A DNA stretch of 64,000 bases from Glycomyces amatae (GCF_020991375.1 NZ_JAJLQZ010000005.1:1-64000), one strand, 5' to 3'; shown: positions 43,841-54,053, counted from the first letter of the stretch. Made by a program: numbers and translations. Notes: generated by a model not told the origin, from the letters alone.

Positions 43841-43985
43841 ACGGACAGTGTCGAAGCCGTGTCAAACCGTGAATCAGACAAATCGGGCCCAATTTGTATG
43901 GGCTCCACAAGGCCCGGACCCGACACGCCGGAGCCACAGTGGATATTTCGTGGATTCCTCTAAACGGTCCGGCCTCCGAACGGCC
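43841..43985. promoter_or_regulatory. Conserved upstream region of membrane-protein gene B
   Basis: Counterpart of 41107-41250. Here the inverted repeat is ACAAAT (43878-43883) / ATTTGT (43892-43897): both arms differ from those of gene A yet still pair, hinting at selection for the structure or site. Confidence 0.6.
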
Positions 43986-44021
43986 CGGCCCTCATCGGCC
44001 CGCGCCGCTCCCCGGAGCATG

Positions 44022-44058
44022 GGAACGGGCCCCGCGGCACTGCCGCGGGGCCCGTTCC
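44022..44058 (-). terminator. 17-bp hairpin terminator of the lysozyme-like gene
   Basis: Perfect stem 44022-44038 with 44042-44058, ACT loop, 21 bases after the stop at 44080. Confidence 0.75.
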
Positions 44059-44079
44059 GTCGGGAGGAGGAAAAGCTGC

Positions 44080-44904
44080 TTACCGCTCCGACTCGTAGGC
44101 GTCGATGATGTCCCAGGCGAGGTCTTCCCACTGGGCGTAGTAGTCGGGGTAGGCCGAGACCTGCACGGCCTGGGCGGCCGAGGCGATCGACATGCCCTCC
44201 CAGCCGTCGACGTCCTCGAGGGTGCCGTAGAACTTGCCCGCGGAGGTCGAGACGTCCATGAGCTCCTCGACGCTGCCCCAGCCCATCGAGGTGCGCTGCT
44301 GGAAGATGCCGACCGAGTCGTGGTCGGAGTAGGTGACGTCCGAGTCGGTGTACTCGAAGCTCTCCGGGACCGCCTCGGAGGCGGCGTTGTACAGCTTCGC
44401 CTCCTGCATCGCGGTGGCGAGGGCGACGGCCCAGCCGTTCTCGTCGAAGCCCATCTCCTCGCCGGTCTCGATGATCGTGACGGCGTTGGCCTCCTGCTCG
44501 TCGTCGATGTCGCTGACGTCGATGTCGACGGGGCCCTCGGGCTCGGCCTCGGGCTCGGGAGCCTCCTCGGCGGGGGCCTCGGGCTCGGGCGCCTCGGTGG
44601 TCGGGGCCTCGGTGGGCTCGGGCGCCTCGGCGGCGGGGGCCGGCTCGCCCGTCTCGGCGGACTCGGTGGTCTCGGCCGCGGCCTCGACCTCGGTCCCGGT
44701 CGGCTCGCCGGTGTTGCTGATGGCCCAGGCGGCGGTGGCGCCCGTGCCGGTGAACACGGCGGCCGCCACGGCGACCACGGTGAGGCGGCGCACGCGGTGG
44801 TGCTCCTTGAAGCCTTCGAGGGTGTCGGTCAGCCGCCGGGAGATCGAGGCGGCGGCGCTCCGGACTGTGCCGGTCACGCCTTGGGGGATCCTGCTGATCT
44901 GCAC
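44080..44904 (-). CDS. Exported lysozyme/transglycosylase-like protein
   Basis: 274 aa. A cytoplasmic basic N-terminus (1-40), one membrane/signal helix (about 42-62) and an acidic Glu/Pro/Ala linker (65-130). The C-terminal domain (135-274) has ANAVTIIETGEEMGF, WAVALATAMQEA, SDHDSVGIFQQRTSMGWG and AAQAVQVSAYPDYYAQWE. These match the lysozyme-like domain common in actinobacterial peptidoglycan hydrolases; the Glu of AMQEA is the likely acid. GTG 44904, with TACGGT six bases upstream (leaderless). Confidence 0.8.
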   Translation of the reverse strand: MQISRIPQGVTGTVRSAAASISRRLTDTLEGFKEHHRVRRLTVVAVAAAVFTGTGATAAWAISNTGEPTGTEVEAAAETTESAETGEPAPAAEAPEPTEAPTTEAPEPEAPAEEAPEPEAEPEGPVDIDVSDIDDEQEANAVTIIETGEEMGFDENGWAVALATAMQEAKLYNAASEAVPESFEYTDSDVTYSDHDSVGIFQQRTSMGWGSVEELMDVSTSAGKFYGTLEDVDGWEGMSIASAAQAVQVSAYPDYYAQWEDLAWDIIDAYESER

Positions 44905-44910
44905 CGGGCA

Positions 44911-44916
44911 ACCGTA
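44911..44916 (-). promoter_or_regulatory. -10 hexamer TACGGT for leaderless mRNA
   Basis: Six bases before the GTG at 44904. The same hexamer and spacing occur before the RNase D-like gene. Confidence 0.45.
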
Positions 44917-45082
44917 AAGACTGCAATTCGCAGGTCAAACCCGCTTGGCCCGGCGTTTTCCAAAGGCGCGGCGAAGTTTCTAGCCGGTAAACTAGTGACA
45001 CGGCAATTGCCCGGTATTGACGCTATCGCGGCATGTGTACGAGCACATCCCCGCTGCCGTCCGATCCCTTCGGGACACGGGA

Positions 45083-45120
45083 CGAGCCCGGTCTCATCCG
45101 TTCGGACGAGACCGGGCTCG
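45083..45120 (-). terminator. 13-bp hairpin terminator of fadAB
   Basis: Stem 45083-45095 with 45108-45120; the loop can pair further (TCCG/CGGA). 28 bases after the fadB stop. Confidence 0.7.
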
Positions 45121-45147
45121 GCGCAAAGATAACGTGACGGCGCTTAC

Positions 45148-47232
45148 TCAGCCCATGGCGCCGAACGGCTTACCGGACACCTCGGCCGAAACCCCCGCCC
45201 GGTCCAGGTACGGCGTGAGCCCGCCCAGCCAGAACGGGAAGCCCGCGCCCATGATCATCGCCAGGTCGACCTGCTTCGGCGAGGGCACCACGCCCTCGTC
45301 GAGCATCAGCTGGACCTCCTCGGCCAGGCCCCGCAGCACCCGCTGCTTGACCTCCTCGGCCGTCGCGGGCTGGTTCCCCAGCTCGACCAGGGCCTTCGCC
45401 TCCTCGGTGAGCTTCCCCTTGCCCTTCGCCGAGGCGTCGAACACCGGGAAGTCGGCCTCGGCGAGGCGCCGCAGGTTCTCCGAGGCCGGGAACCGCGGCC
45501 CCAGGTCCTCGTTCAGGTGCTGGCACAGGTGCCACGACACCTGGAGTCCCACGAGCTCCAGCAGCGCGAACGGCCGCATCGGCAGCCCCAGGTCGTCGAG
45601 CGCCACGTCGGCGACCTCGATCGGGGTGCCCGCGTCCACCACACCGGTGACCTCGGCGAGCATCCGGCCCAGGAGCCGGTTCACGATGAACGCCGGGCGG
45701 TCGGCCGAGCCGACCGCGGTCTTCTTCAGCTTCTTCGCCACCGCGTACGCCGTCGCCAGCGTCTCGTTGTCGGTCTTGTCGGTCGGGATGACCTCCACCA
45801 GCGGCATCACCGCCACCGGGTTGAAGAAGTGCATCCCCACCAGGCGCTCGGGGTGCGCCAGCTGCGAGGCCATCGCCGTGACCGACAGGCCCGAGGTGTT
45901 GGTGACCAGCAGGCACTCCTCCGAGACGATCGACTCGACCTCGGCGAACACCGCCTGCTTGACCTTCAGCTCCTCGAAGACCGCCTCGATCACCAGGTCG
46001 CAGTCGGCGTACACCGACTTGAGGGCGCTGGCCGAGACGAGCGCCCGCAGCTTCGCGGCCTTGAGCTTCGAGACGCGGCCCTTGGACTCCAGCTTGTCGA
46101 TCTCGGACCGCACGTACGCCAGGCCGCGCTCGGCCCGGGCGGCGTCGAGATCGGTCATGACCACCGGCACCTCCAGGCGCCGCGCGAACATGAGCGCGAT
46201 CTGGCCGGCCATGAGCCCGGCCCCGACCACGCCGACCTTGCCGACCTCCTTGGCCAGCCCGGGGCTCGGCGCGCCCTCGGGGCGCTTGCCCAGCGCGCGC
46301 ACCAGGTTGAACGCGTAGATGCTCGCCTGGAACTGCGGCCCGGCCTCGAGGTCGGCCAGGGCCTCGTCCTCGGCCAGCGAGCCCTCCTCGAACGAGGCCG
46401 TCCGGGCGAGCTCGAGCAGGTCCACGGCCCGCACGGCCGCGGCCGAGGCGTTGTGGACCTTCTCCTCCACGAGGTGGCGCACACCCGCGATGACCTGCGG
46501 CCACGAGTCGCGGTCGACCTCCGGGCGCTGCACGGTGATCTCGCCGGTGGCGACCTTGACGGCCCAGTCGAGGGACTCCTCGAGGAAGTCGGCGCCCTCG
46601 AACTGCGCGTCGGCGATGCCCATCGGCACCAGGTCGGTGCCGCGCAGCATCTTGTTCTGGTTCAGCGGGTTGCCGACGATGACCTGCGCGGCCTTCTCGA
46701 CCCCGATGAGGTTGGGGAGGATCTGCGAGCCGCCCCAGCCGGGGATGAGCCCGATGGAGACCTCGGGCAGGCCCAGGCCGTTCGCGGTGGTGCTCACCGT
46801 GCGGTAGTGGCAGTGGAGCGCCAGCTCGAAGCCGCCGCCGAGGGCGACGCCGTTGATGAACGCGAAGGTCGGGACCGCGGAGGCCTTGAGCCGCTTGTAC
46901 AGCGAGTGCCCGGCCTGGGCGAGCATCAGGCCCTGCTCGCGCGACTCCAGGCTCGGCATGAGCTTGATGTCGGCCCCGGCCAGGAAGATGAACGGCTTCC
47001 CGGTGACGGCGACGAGCTTGACGCCCTCGGCGGCCTCGACCTCGTCGAGCGCCCGCCACAGGTTCTTGAGCCCGCCGGGCCCGAACGAGCTGGGCTTGGT
47101 GTGGTCGTAGCCGTTGTCGAGGGTGATGATCGCGGCCCTGCCCCCGAGCCCGCGCGGCTCCAGGTAGCGGACATGCGCCTCGGTGACGACCTCTTCCTCG
47201 AAGTCGGGAAGGTCGAGCGGCGTCGCGTACAT
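45148..47232 (-). CDS. fadB: Fatty-acid oxidation complex alpha subunit: enoyl-CoA hydratase / 3-hydroxyacyl-CoA dehydrogenase
   Basis: 694 aa. N-terminal crotonase domain ([34 protein letters not shown]) with both active-site regions, then an NAD-binding domain ([19 protein letters not shown]) and 3HCDH C-terminal domains ([16 protein letters not shown]). It carries out the middle two steps of beta-oxidation. ATG 47232 shares its A with the thiolase stop (TAATG), so translation is coupled. Resembles Streptomyces FadB of the same operon type. Confidence 0.94.
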   Translation of the reverse strand: MYATPLDLPDFEEEVVTEAHVRYLEPRGLGGRAAIITLDNGYDHTKPSSFGPGGLKNLWRALDEVEAAEGVKLVAVTGKPFIFLAGADIKLMPSLESREQGLMLAQAGHSLYKRLKASAVPTFAFINGVALGGGFELALHCHYRTVSTTANGLGLPEVSIGLIPGWGGSQILPNLIGVEKAAQVIVGNPLNQNKMLRGTDLVPMGIADAQFEGADFLEESLDWAVKVATGEITVQRPEVDRDSWPQVIAGVRHLVEEKVHNASAAAVRAVDLLELARTASFEEGSLAEDEALADLEAGPQFQASIYAFNLVRALGKRPEGAPSPGLAKEVGKVGVVGAGLMAGQIALMFARRLEVPVVMTDLDAARAERGLAYVRSEIDKLESKGRVSKLKAAKLRALVSASALKSVYADCDLVIEAVFEELKVKQAVFAEVESIVSEECLLVTNTSGLSVTAMASQLAHPERLVGMHFFNPVAVMPLVEVIPTDKTDNETLATAYAVAKKLKKTAVGSADRPAFIVNRLLGRMLAEVTGVVDAGTPIEVADVALDDLGLPMRPFALLELVGLQVSWHLCQHLNEDLGPRFPASENLRRLAEADFPVFDASAKGKGKLTEEAKALVELGNQPATAEEVKQRVLRGLAEEVQLMLDEGVVPSPKQVDLAMIMGAGFPFWLGGLTPYLDRAGVSAEVSGKPFGAMG

Positions 47233-48419
47233 TACTTGGCCCCCTTGAAGTTCGGGTTCTCCCAGATGACCGTGCCGCCCTGGCCGAGGCCGACGCACAT
47301 GGTGGTGATGCCGTAGCGCACCTCGGGGTGCGCGGCGAACTCACGGGCGAGCTGCGTCATCAGGCGCACCCCGGAGGAGGCCAGCGGGTGGCCCATGGCG
47401 ATGGCGCCGCCCCACGGGTTGACGCGCGGGTCGTCGTCGGCGATCTTGAAGTGCTCCAGGAACGCCAGCACCTGGACGGCGAAGGCCTCGTTGATCTCGA
47501 TGAGGCCGATGTCCTCGATGGACAGGCCCGCGCGGGCGAGGGCCTTCTCGGTGGACGGGATCGGGCCCGAGCCCATGGTCTCGGGGTCGACGCCCGCGAA
47601 CGCGAAGCCGACCATCCGCATCGCGACCGGGAGCCCCAGCTCGGCGGCGGTCTCGGCGTCGGCCAGCAGGCACGCGGTGGCGCCGTCGGTCAGCGGCGCC
47701 GAGGTGCCGGCGGTGACGCGACCGTGCGGCCGGAACGGCGTGCGCAGGCTCGCCAGGCCCTCCAGGGTCGTCTCGGGGCGCGGCAGCTCGTCGGCGACGG
47801 CGACGGTCCAGCCCTCGTCGGAGCGGGCGGCCATCGTGGTGATGTCGTCCTGGAGGCGCTCGACGGCGGCAGCGTAGCGCTGCTGGGTGCCCACGGCGTA
47901 GGCGTCGGCGCGGTCCTTGGTGATCGACGGGTACAGGTCGTGCAGGTTCTCCGCGGTGAAGCCCATCTGGAGCGCGTCGGGGTCGACCAGGCGCTCGGCG
48001 ACGATGCGCGGGTTGGGGTCGACGCCCTCGCCCATGGGGTGGTTCGACATCGACTCGACGCCCCCGGCGATGGCGATGTCGTACTGGCGGGCCGCGATCG
48101 CGGAGGACACGCTGGTCACCGCGGTCATCGCGCCCGCGCACATGCGGTCGATGGAGTAGCCCGGGACGGAGCGGGGGAGCCCGGCCAGCAGCGCGGCCGT
48201 GCGGCCGAGCGTGAGCCCCTGGTCGCCGATCTGCGTGGTGGCCGCCAGGGCCACCTCGTCGACGCGCTCAGGCGGCAGCCCCGGGTTGCGGCGCAGCAGC
48301 GACCTGATGCAGCGGATGATCATGTCGTCGGCGCGGGTCTCTTCGAAGAGTTTCCCCGCCTTGCCGAACGGGGTCCGTACCCCGTCGACGAAGACGACAT
48401 CGCGGATGGTGTCGTTCAC
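47232..48419 (-). CDS. fadA: Acetyl-CoA acyltransferase (3-ketoacyl-CoA thiolase)
   Basis: 395 aa. Nucleophile C94 in [30 protein letters not shown] with the catalytic His, and the second Cys in [10 protein letters not shown]. It cleaves 3-ketoacyl-CoA to acetyl-CoA and a shortened acyl-CoA, the last step of beta-oxidation, in complex with FadB. GTG 48419, GGAGGGG site. Confidence 0.95.
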   Translation of the reverse strand: MNDTIRDVVFVDGVRTPFGKAGKLFEETRADDMIIRCIRSLLRRNPGLPPERVDEVALAATTQIGDQGLTLGRTAALLAGLPRSVPGYSIDRMCAGAMTAVTSVSSAIAARQYDIAIAGGVESMSNHPMGEGVDPNPRIVAERLVDPDALQMGFTAENLHDLYPSITKDRADAYAVGTQQRYAAAVERLQDDITTMAARSDEGWTVAVADELPRPETTLEGLASLRTPFRPHGRVTAGTSAPLTDGATACLLADAETAAELGLPVAMRMVGFAFAGVDPETMGSGPIPSTEKALARAGLSIEDIGLIEINEAFAVQVLAFLEHFKIADDDPRVNPWGGAIAMGHPLASSGVRLMTQLAREFAAHPEVRYGITTMCVGLGQGGTVIWENPNFKGAK

Positions 48420-48455
48420 GCCAGCCCCTCCTTTGGGTATGCAACGTCACAGCGA

Positions 48456-48484
48456 ATGTTACCCGCAAGTAAGTTCGTTGTCAC
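48456..48484 (-). promoter_or_regulatory. fadAB promoter with overlapping inverted repeat
   Basis: Minus strand -35 GTGACA (48479-48484), 17-base spacer, -10 TAACAT (48456-48461). TTAC...GTAA arms (48459-48472) overlap the -10, a plausible site for a TetR-type fatty-acid regulator. Confidence 0.6.
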
Positions 48485-48527
48485 GGCGCACCCGCCCGTC
48501 GCGGCGAGGCGTTCCCCGCACCGGTGT

Positions 48528-49757
48528 TCAGGCAGGCAGCGGGCGGTCTTTGAGGGCCTCCGCCAGGCCCTCGGCCAGGAGCTCGATCTGCCACTCCCTC
48601 GCGCCGCCCTCGGCCAGGACCGTCCGCACGTGCCGCTCGGTGACCCGCTTCGGCGGCTCCCACGCCAGGCCCCGCACCAGCGCCGGGCTGATGAGGTTCT
48701 CCGCCGGCAGCCGGTGCTTCCCGGCCGTCTCCGCGACCACCTCGCGCGCGGCGGCGAGCCGCTCGGCCGCGACCGGGTCCCGGTCCGCCCACCGGTGCGT
48801 CGCCGGCGGCCCGTCCTGCGGCGGCGTCGTCGACGGCCACTGGTCGCCCGGCAGCGCCCGCGCCTCGGCCAGGGCCGCCAGCCACAGGCGCGCGTTCGAC
48901 CGGCCGCCGCGGCGCCGGAAGCCCGACAGGCCCATCAGCTCGGCGAAGTCGGTCGGGTCCGCGGTCGCCGCCTCCACGATCGCCGCGTCCGGCAGCACCT
49001 TCCCGGGCGCGCGGTCGAGCTTGCGGGCCAGGTCGTCCCGGGCCTCCCACACCGCCCGCACGCGGGCGAGGGCCTTGGCCCCCCGCACCTTGTGGATGCC
49101 GCTGGTGCGCCGCCACGGCTCCTTGCGCGGCTTCGGCGGCCCCATGGTCCGCACGTGCTCGAACTCGGCGTGCGCCCACTCCGCCTTGCCCTGCTTGGAC
49201 AGCTCCGCCGCGAGCTTGCCGCGCAGCTCGATGAGGAGCTCGACGTCGAGGGCGGCGTACACGAGCCAGTCGTGGGGGAGCGGGCGCGAGGACCAGTCGG
49301 CCGCCGAGTGCTGCTTCTCCAACCGGTGCCCGAGCAGCTGCTCGGTGATCGACGCGAGCCCGACCTTCTCGAAGTCGCACAGCCGCGCCGCCAGCTCGGT
49401 GTCGAACAGCCGCGTCGGCCGCAGCTCCAGCTCCTCCAGGCACGGCAGGTCCTGGCTCGCGGCGTGCAGGATCCACTCGGGCCCGGTGAGCGCCCGGCGC
49501 AGCGGCCCGAGGTCGTCGATCGGGATGGGGTCGACCAGGACCGAGCCCGCGCCCGCCCGCCGCAGCTGGATCAGGTACGCCCGGCCCGAGTAGCGGAAGC
49601 CCGAGGCGCGCTCGGTGTCGACGGCGATCGGCCCCGAACCGGCCTCCAGGCGTTCGGCGGCCTCGGCCAGATCGGCGGAGGTCTGGATGAGCGGGGGCAT
49701 GCCTTCGCGCGGCTCGGTGAGGAGTGGTGCTTCGGGTTCGGGCTGGGGATCGGTCAC
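48528..49757 (-). CDS. RNase D-like 3'-5' exonuclease with HRDC domain
   Basis: 409 aa. DEDDy exonuclease: [10 protein letters not shown] (first Asp/Glu), [10 protein letters not shown], and [12 protein letters not shown] with the Tyr-x3-Asp. The HRDC domain follows (about 215-300) and a second helical domain ends the protein. Homologue Rv2681; likely trims tRNA or other stable RNA. GTG 49757, with TACGGT six bases upstream (leaderless). Divergent from hemE. Confidence 0.88.
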   Translation of the reverse strand: MTDPQPEPEAPLLTEPREGMPPLIQTSADLAEAAERLEAGSGPIAVDTERASGFRYSGRAYLIQLRRAGAGSVLVDPIPIDDLGPLRRALTGPEWILHAASQDLPCLEELELRPTRLFDTELAARLCDFEKVGLASITEQLLGHRLEKQHSAADWSSRPLPHDWLVYAALDVELLIELRGKLAAELSKQGKAEWAHAEFEHVRTMGPPKPRKEPWRRTSGIHKVRGAKALARVRAVWEARDDLARKLDRAPGKVLPDAAIVEAATADPTDFAELMGLSGFRRRGGRSNARLWLAALAEARALPGDQWPSTTPPQDGPPATHRWADRDPVAAERLAAAREVVAETAGKHRLPAENLISPALVRGLAWEPPKRVTERHVRTVLAEGGAREWQIELLAEGLAEALKDRPLPA

Positions 49758-49763
49758 CTGTTC

Positions 49764-49769
49764 ACCGTA
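49764..49769 (-). promoter_or_regulatory. -10 hexamer TACGGT for leaderless nuclease mRNA
   Basis: Six bases before the GTG at 49757. Confidence 0.45.
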
Positions 49770-49967
49770 CGGCCAGGTAACCTACGCGCGCTACTGCCCC
49801 GCCGCACAAGAGACCGATTTCCACCCGATAGTGGCCGGATAGACCGATTTATCCTCCATCGTGGACGCGGCGCCCCCGAGCGGCCCGCCACAGCGGCGCC
49901 CCGATTGCGGGCCACATCGCACTCGCCGCTGCGGGCGGCGGCCCCGGCGGCGTGGAAGGATGGCACC

Positions 49968-51008
49968 GTGTCCAACGCAGCAGCTTCCTCGACCCAGTCC
50001 CCGTTCCTCGCGGCCTGCCGCGGCGAGGAGCCCGCCCAGACCCCCGTCTGGTTCATGCGCCAGGCCGGGCGCTCCCTCCCCGAGTACAAGGAGGCCCGCG
50101 CCGGAACCTCCATGCTGGAGGCCTGCCGCACCCCCGAACTGGTCGCCGAGATCACCATGCAGCCGGTGCGCCGCTACGGCGTGGACGCCGCCATCTTCTT
50201 CTCCGACATCGTCGTCCCCCTCGCCGCCATCGGCGTCGACATCGAGATCGTCCCCGGCACCGGGCCCGTCGTCGCCGAGCCCTTCCGCACCGAGGCCGAC
50301 GTCCAGCGCCTGCGCAACCTCGACCCCTGCGACGTCCCCTACATCACCGAGGCCATCGGCCTGCTCGTCAAGGAGCTCGGCGACACCCCCCTCATCGGCT
50401 TCGCCGGCGCCCCCTTCACCCTCGCCTCCTACCTCATCGAGGGCGGCCCCTCCCGCGACCACGCCAAGACCAAGGCGCTCATGCGCTCCGCCCCCCAGGT
50501 CTGGCACGGCATCGCCTCCCGCCTCGCCGCCATCTGCGGCGAGTTCCTCCGCGTCCAAGTAGAGGCCGGCGCCCAGGCCGTGCAGCTGTTCGACTCCTGG
50601 GCCGGCGCGCTCTCCGAGGCCGACTACCGCCGCTACGCCCTGCCGCACTCGACCGCCGCGCTCGCCGGCGTCGCGCAGTCGGTGCCGCGCATCCACTTCG
50701 GCGTCGGCACCGGCCACCTGCTCGAGGCCATGACCGAGACCGGCGCCGAGATCTCCGGCGTCGACTTCCGCATCCCCCTCGACCAGGCCGCCGCCCGCCT
50801 GCCCGACAAGGTCCTCCAGGGCAACCTCGACCCGGCCGCGATCCTCGCCGACGACGCCCCCCTCCTGGCCGAGACCGACGCCGTGCTCGCCGCCGCCAAG
50901 GGCGCCAAGGGCCACATCTTCAACCTCGGCCACGGCGTCCTGCCCGACTCCGACCCCGGGAAGCTCAAACTCGTCGTCGACCACGTGCACGAGGCCACCC
51001 GGCGATGA
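49968..51008 (+). CDS. hemE: Uroporphyrinogen decarboxylase
   Basis: 346 aa. [15 protein letters not shown] (Arg substrate clamp), [17 protein letters not shown] and the [13 protein letters not shown] end are diagnostic. It converts uroporphyrinogen III to coproporphyrinogen III. GTG 49968, GGAAGG eight bases upstream. First gene of the coproporphyrin-dependent heme operon; overlaps cgoX by four bases. Confidence 0.96.
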   Translation: MSNAAASSTQSPFLAACRGEEPAQTPVWFMRQAGRSLPEYKEARAGTSMLEACRTPELVAEITMQPVRRYGVDAAIFFSDIVVPLAAIGVDIEIVPGTGPVVAEPFRTEADVQRLRNLDPCDVPYITEAIGLLVKELGDTPLIGFAGAPFTLASYLIEGGPSRDHAKTKALMRSAPQVWHGIASRLAAICGEFLRVQVEAGAQAVQLFDSWAGALSEADYRRYALPHSTAALAGVAQSVPRIHFGVGTGHLLEAMTETGAEISGVDFRIPLDQAAARLPDKVLQGNLDPAAILADDAPLLAETDAVLAAAKGAKGHIFNLGHGVLPDSDPGKLKLVVDHVHEATRR

Positions 51009-52540
51009 GCCCGATGACCCCCGCCCGCGTCACGGGCACCCCCGGCCGCACCCGCGTCCTGGTCGTGGGCGGCGGCATCACCGGCCTCGCCGCCGCGCAC
51101 CGCCTCCGCGAGCGCCTCGGCCCCGACGCCGAGATCATCGTCGCCGAGCAGTCGATGCGCCTGGGCGGCAAGATCCGCACCGTCGACTTCGCCGGACGCC
51201 CGGTCGAGACCGGCGCCGAATCGCTCCTGGCCGCGCGCCCCGAGGCCATCGGCCTCGCCCGCGCCGTCGGCCTCGGCGACGCGATCGTCCACCCCGCGAA
51301 CCTCAAACCCGCCCTGAGCATCGGCGGCCGCCTCGTCGACTTCCCGGCCGGGCACATGATGGGCATCCCCGGCGACCCCGCCGACGTGGCCGCCCTCGCC
51401 GACGCCAAGGAGCGCCCCGACAACGGCCTGCCGATCCTCGAGCCCGGCGCCGACATGTCCGTCGGCGCCCTCGTGCGCGAGCGCCTCGGCGACGAGGTCC
51501 TCGACCGCCTCGTCGCCCCCATGCTCGCCGGGGTCTACGCCGGCGACGTCGACCGCCTCTCCGTGCGCGCGGTCATGCCGCAGCTCGCCGCCGCCCTCGA
51601 ACGCCATGCGCGCCTGACCGAAGCGGTCGCCGAGATCAAGCGGCCCACACCCGTCGCCCCACCCGCCGGCGTCGCAAGCGACGCCTCTCCCCAAACCGGA
51701 GCGGCCTCGCCGCACCTCAATCCCACACCCGCCGCGAGCGACCCCGCCCCCCGGGACGGAGCGGCCTCGCCGCGCCTCCAGGGCGCCAAACCCGTGTTCG
51801 CCACCATCGACGGCGGCCTGAACCGCCTCGTCACCGCGACCTCGGCCGCCGCGCGCGCCGAGATCCGCCTCGGCATGACCGTCCGCGAACTCCGCCAGAC
51901 CCCCTACGGCTGGGAGGCCATCGCCGGGCCGGTCCCCGACCCGATCAAGATCACCGCCGACGCCCTGGTGATCGCGGTCCCCGCCTCCCCCGCGGCCGAA
52001 CTGCTCCGGGCCGTCGAGCCCCAGGCCGCCGCCGCGCTCTCGGGCGTCGCCTACGCCTCGGTCGCCCTGGCCGCCTTCGCGTTCGACAGGCTCGAACTGC
52101 CCGAGCGCTCCGGGTTCCTCACGCCCGCCTCCGACGGCAAGACCGTCAAGGCCGCCACCTTCGCCTCCCAGAAATGGCCCCACCTCGGGCGCCGCCGCCA
52201 GATCGTGCGCGTCTCCATGGGCCGCCTGGGCGAGGAGGCGCTCCTCCAGTACGACGACGCGACCCTCGCCAAGACCGCCCTGCGCGAACTCGGCGAGCAC
52301 CTCGGACAGCGCCTGCCCGACCCGGTCGAGCAGCGCATCGACCGCTGGGGCGGGGCGCTCCCGCAGTACACGCCCGGGCACCTCACCCGCGTGGCCGCCG
52401 CCCGCGAGGCCCTCGGCGACCACCGCCGCATCGCCATCGCCGGCGCGGCGGTCGACGGGGTCGGCATCGCCGCCTGCGTCGCCTCGGGCCGCAGCGCCGC
52501 CGAAGCCATCGCCGACCAGATCCTTGCCGACTCGAGATAA
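51005..52540 (+). CDS. cgoX: Coproporphyrinogen III oxidase (CgoX/HemY type)
   Basis: 511 aa. FAD motif [26 protein letters not shown], and the C-terminal [20 protein letters not shown]. In actinobacteria HemY-type enzymes oxidise coproporphyrinogen to coproporphyrin III; the adjacent chdC supports that pathway. An insert at about residues 217-262 is Ala/Pro/Ser-rich and contains a 20-residue repeat twice. ATG 51005 overlaps the hemE stop (ATGA). Confidence 0.93.
   Translation: MSPMTPARVTGTPGRTRVLVVGGGITGLAAAHRLRERLGPDAEIIVAEQSMRLGGKIRTVDFAGRPVETGAESLLAARPEAIGLARAVGLGDAIVHPANLKPALSIGGRLVDFPAGHMMGIPGDPADVAALADAKERPDNGLPILEPGADMSVGALVRERLGDEVLDRLVAPMLAGVYAGDVDRLSVRAVMPQLAAALERHARLTEAVAEIKRPTPVAPPAGVASDASPQTGAASPHLNPTPAASDPAPRDGAASPRLQGAKPVFATIDGGLNRLVTATSAAARAEIRLGMTVRELRQTPYGWEAIAGPVPDPIKITADALVIAVPASPAAELLRAVEPQAAAALSGVAYASVALAAFAFDRLELPERSGFLTPASDGKTVKAATFASQKWPHLGRRRQIVRVSMGRLGEEALLQYDDATLAKTALRELGEHLGQRLPDPVEQRIDRWGGALPQYTPGHLTRVAAAREALGDHRRIAIAGAAVDGVGIAACVASGRSAAEAIADQILADSR
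51671..51790 (+). repeat. In-frame 60-bp tandem repeat inside cgoX
   Basis: Two units of 60 bp (51671-51730, 51731-51790). GGAGCGGCCTCGCCGC is identical in both copies, exactly 60 bases apart. It encodes a repeated ASD...GAASP peptide. Its GCCGCGAGCG core resembles the repeat at 26482. Confidence 0.7.
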
Positions 52541-52553
52541 GAAGGGCCGCAAC

Positions 52554-53267
52554 GTGACCGAACGCCAGTCCAACAACCCGAACGCGCAGCGCATCAAGGA
52601 GCTGAACGACACCATCAGGTACACCCTGTGGTCGGTGTTCCGCGTCGAGGAGCCCATGCCGTCGATCCGGCAGGACCTCGCCAGCGACATGGAGGCGTTC
52701 TTCGCGAAGCACTGCGGCGACCAGGGCGTGACGGTGCGCGGCGCCTACGACCTGACGGGCATGCGCGCCGACGCCGACCTCATGGTCTGGTGGCACGCCG
52801 AGTCCAGCGACCGGCTCCAGAAGGCCTACGCCGACTTCCGCCGCTCGCCCCTGGGCCGCCACCTCGCCCCGGTGTGGTCGAACATGGCGCTGCACCGCCC
52901 CGCCGAGTTCAATCGCAGCCACCTGCCGGCCTTCCTCACCGAGGAGCCCCGCGGCTACGTGTCCGTGTACCCGTTCGTGCGCTCCTACGAGTGGTACCTC
53001 CTGCCCGACGAGGAGCGCCGCGACCTGCTGCGCGAGCACGGGCAGATGGCCCGCGACTACCCGGACGTGCGCGCCAACACCGTCCCGGCGTTCTCGCTCG
53101 GCGACTACGAGTGGATCCTCGCCTTCGAAGCCGACGAGCTCCACCGCATCGTGGACCTCATGCGCGAGCTGCGCGCCTCCCGCGCGCGCCTCCACGTGCG
53201 CGAGGAGACCCCGTTCTTCACCGGCAGGCGCCGCAGCATCACCGACATCGTCAACGACCTGCCGTAG
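52554..53267 (+). CDS. chdC: Coproheme decarboxylase (ChdC/HemQ)
   Basis: 237 aa, chlorite-dismutase fold. [41 protein letters not shown] with the catalytic Tyr and the proximal His region, and [13 protein letters not shown]. It turns coproheme into heme b using H2O2, the last step of the pathway started by hemE and cgoX. Ferrochelatase is not in this window. GTG 52554; AAGGG is seven bases upstream. Confidence 0.95.
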   Translation: MTERQSNNPNAQRIKELNDTIRYTLWSVFRVEEPMPSIRQDLASDMEAFFAKHCGDQGVTVRGAYDLTGMRADADLMVWWHAESSDRLQKAYADFRRSPLGRHLAPVWSNMALHRPAEFNRSHLPAFLTEEPRGYVSVYPFVRSYEWYLLPDEERRDLLREHGQMARDYPDVRANTVPAFSLGDYEWILAFEADELHRIVDLMRELRASRARLHVREETPFFTGRRRSITDIVNDLP

Positions 53268-53479
53268 TGGGCGACGCATGGGGGACCGGCGTCCTCGTGG
53301 GCGGCGGCGTCGCGATCCTCGTCCTGATCGTCGGGGCGTCGCTGGCGGTGCTCGCGGTCCTCTCGGCGCTGGGGCTCACCTCGTACTCGGTGGCCCACCT
53401 GCTGCGCCGCCGCGACCGCGGGGGTCGCGACGAGAAGGACGACCCGAACGACGACGGGGGCATCGATGACCTCTTCTGA
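53267..53479 (+). CDS. Small single-pass membrane protein
   Basis: 70 aa. GTG 53267 shares its G with the chdC stop (TAGTG). One long hydrophobic helix (about 8-36), then an Arg-rich and finally acidic tail (KDDPNDDGGIDDLF). It overlaps the next gene by 14 bases, so it appears translated within the operon. No family recognised. Confidence 0.6.
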   Translation: MGDAWGTGVLVGGGVAILVLIVGASLAVLAVLSALGLTSYSVAHLLRRRDRGGRDEKDDPNDDGGIDDLF

Positions 53480-53891
53480 GTGGATCACGCCGCTGGCGCT
53501 GCTCCTCGCCGCGGCGCTCATGGTCGAGTCCGTGCGCCAGCTGCGGCGCCGGTGGGTCCTCGTCAAGGTCGAGGGCGCCTCGATGGAGCCGGAGCTGCGC
53601 GAGGGCGACGAGGTGCTCGCGAAGCGGACGCGCCGGATCGGGACCGGCGACATTGTGGTGGTCGCCGCGCCCGACCCGGACCTCGGCTGGGCGGAGGCCA
53701 AGCGCGCCAAGGCCCCCTGGTGGGTCAAGCGCGTCGCGGCCGGCCCCGGCGAGCCGATGCCCGGCTCGACGGCGGCGGTGCCGCCCGACCACTACTTCCT
53801 GCTCAGCGACAACCCGGCCGGCGCGGACTCGCGCCGCCACGGCCCGGTCCCGGCCCGGCTCGTGCTCGGCACCATGATTCGCAAGTTCTAG
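53466..53891 (+). CDS. S26-family signal peptidase-like protease
   Basis: 141 aa. One N-terminal membrane helix, then EGASMEPELREGDEV with catalytic Ser39, WWVKRVAAGPGE with Lys88 as general base, and LSDNPAGADSRRHGPV. The compact size fits type I signal peptidases and also the Ni-superoxide-dismutase maturation protease (SodX), but no sodN gene is next to it. ATG 53466 overlaps the small membrane protein gene. Confidence 0.82.
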   Translation: MTSSEWITPLALLLAAALMVESVRQLRRRWVLVKVEGASMEPELREGDEVLAKRTRRIGTGDIVVVAAPDPDLGWAEAKRAKAPWWVKRVAAGPGEPMPGSTAAVPPDHYFLLSDNPAGADSRRHGPVPARLVLGTMIRKF

Positions 53892-53940
53892 TCGCGTTTC
53901 GGGCGATGTCACACCTTGCGGGTACTATTGCGCCAGGGGT

Positions 53941-54013
53941 CCCTTAAGGGGATATTTCGGGAATATCATGACAACAGCCGTTTCATGTTCGACCCGACTT
54001 AGGGAATCCTAAG
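53941..54013. promoter_or_regulatory. Three consecutive inverted repeats upstream of ilvD
   Basis: CCCTTAAGGG (53941-53950), GATATT-TCGGG-AATATC (53951-53967) and CTTAGG-GAAT-CCTAAG (53998-54013). They lie in unusually AT-rich DNA before ilvD; the first could also close the preceding operon. Confidence 0.45.
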
Positions 54014-54047
54014 GTACGGGCGCTTCATCCCGCTATCCGAGACGTGG

Positions 54048-54053
54048 CAGACT
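54048..54053 (+). promoter_or_regulatory. -10-like CAGACT for leaderless ilvD
   Basis: Six bases before the ATG at 54060. Confidence 0.35.

Noticed and set aside
45018-45046. TTGACG on the plus strand considered as a promoter
   Set aside because: No proper -10 at 16-18 bases and no plus-strand gene downstream; fadB is on the minus strand.
53968-54012. A 14-codon frame upstream of ilvD considered as an attenuation leader
   Set aside because: Its product (MTTAVSCSTRLRES) is not enriched in Val, Leu or Ile and no terminator with a T run follows.
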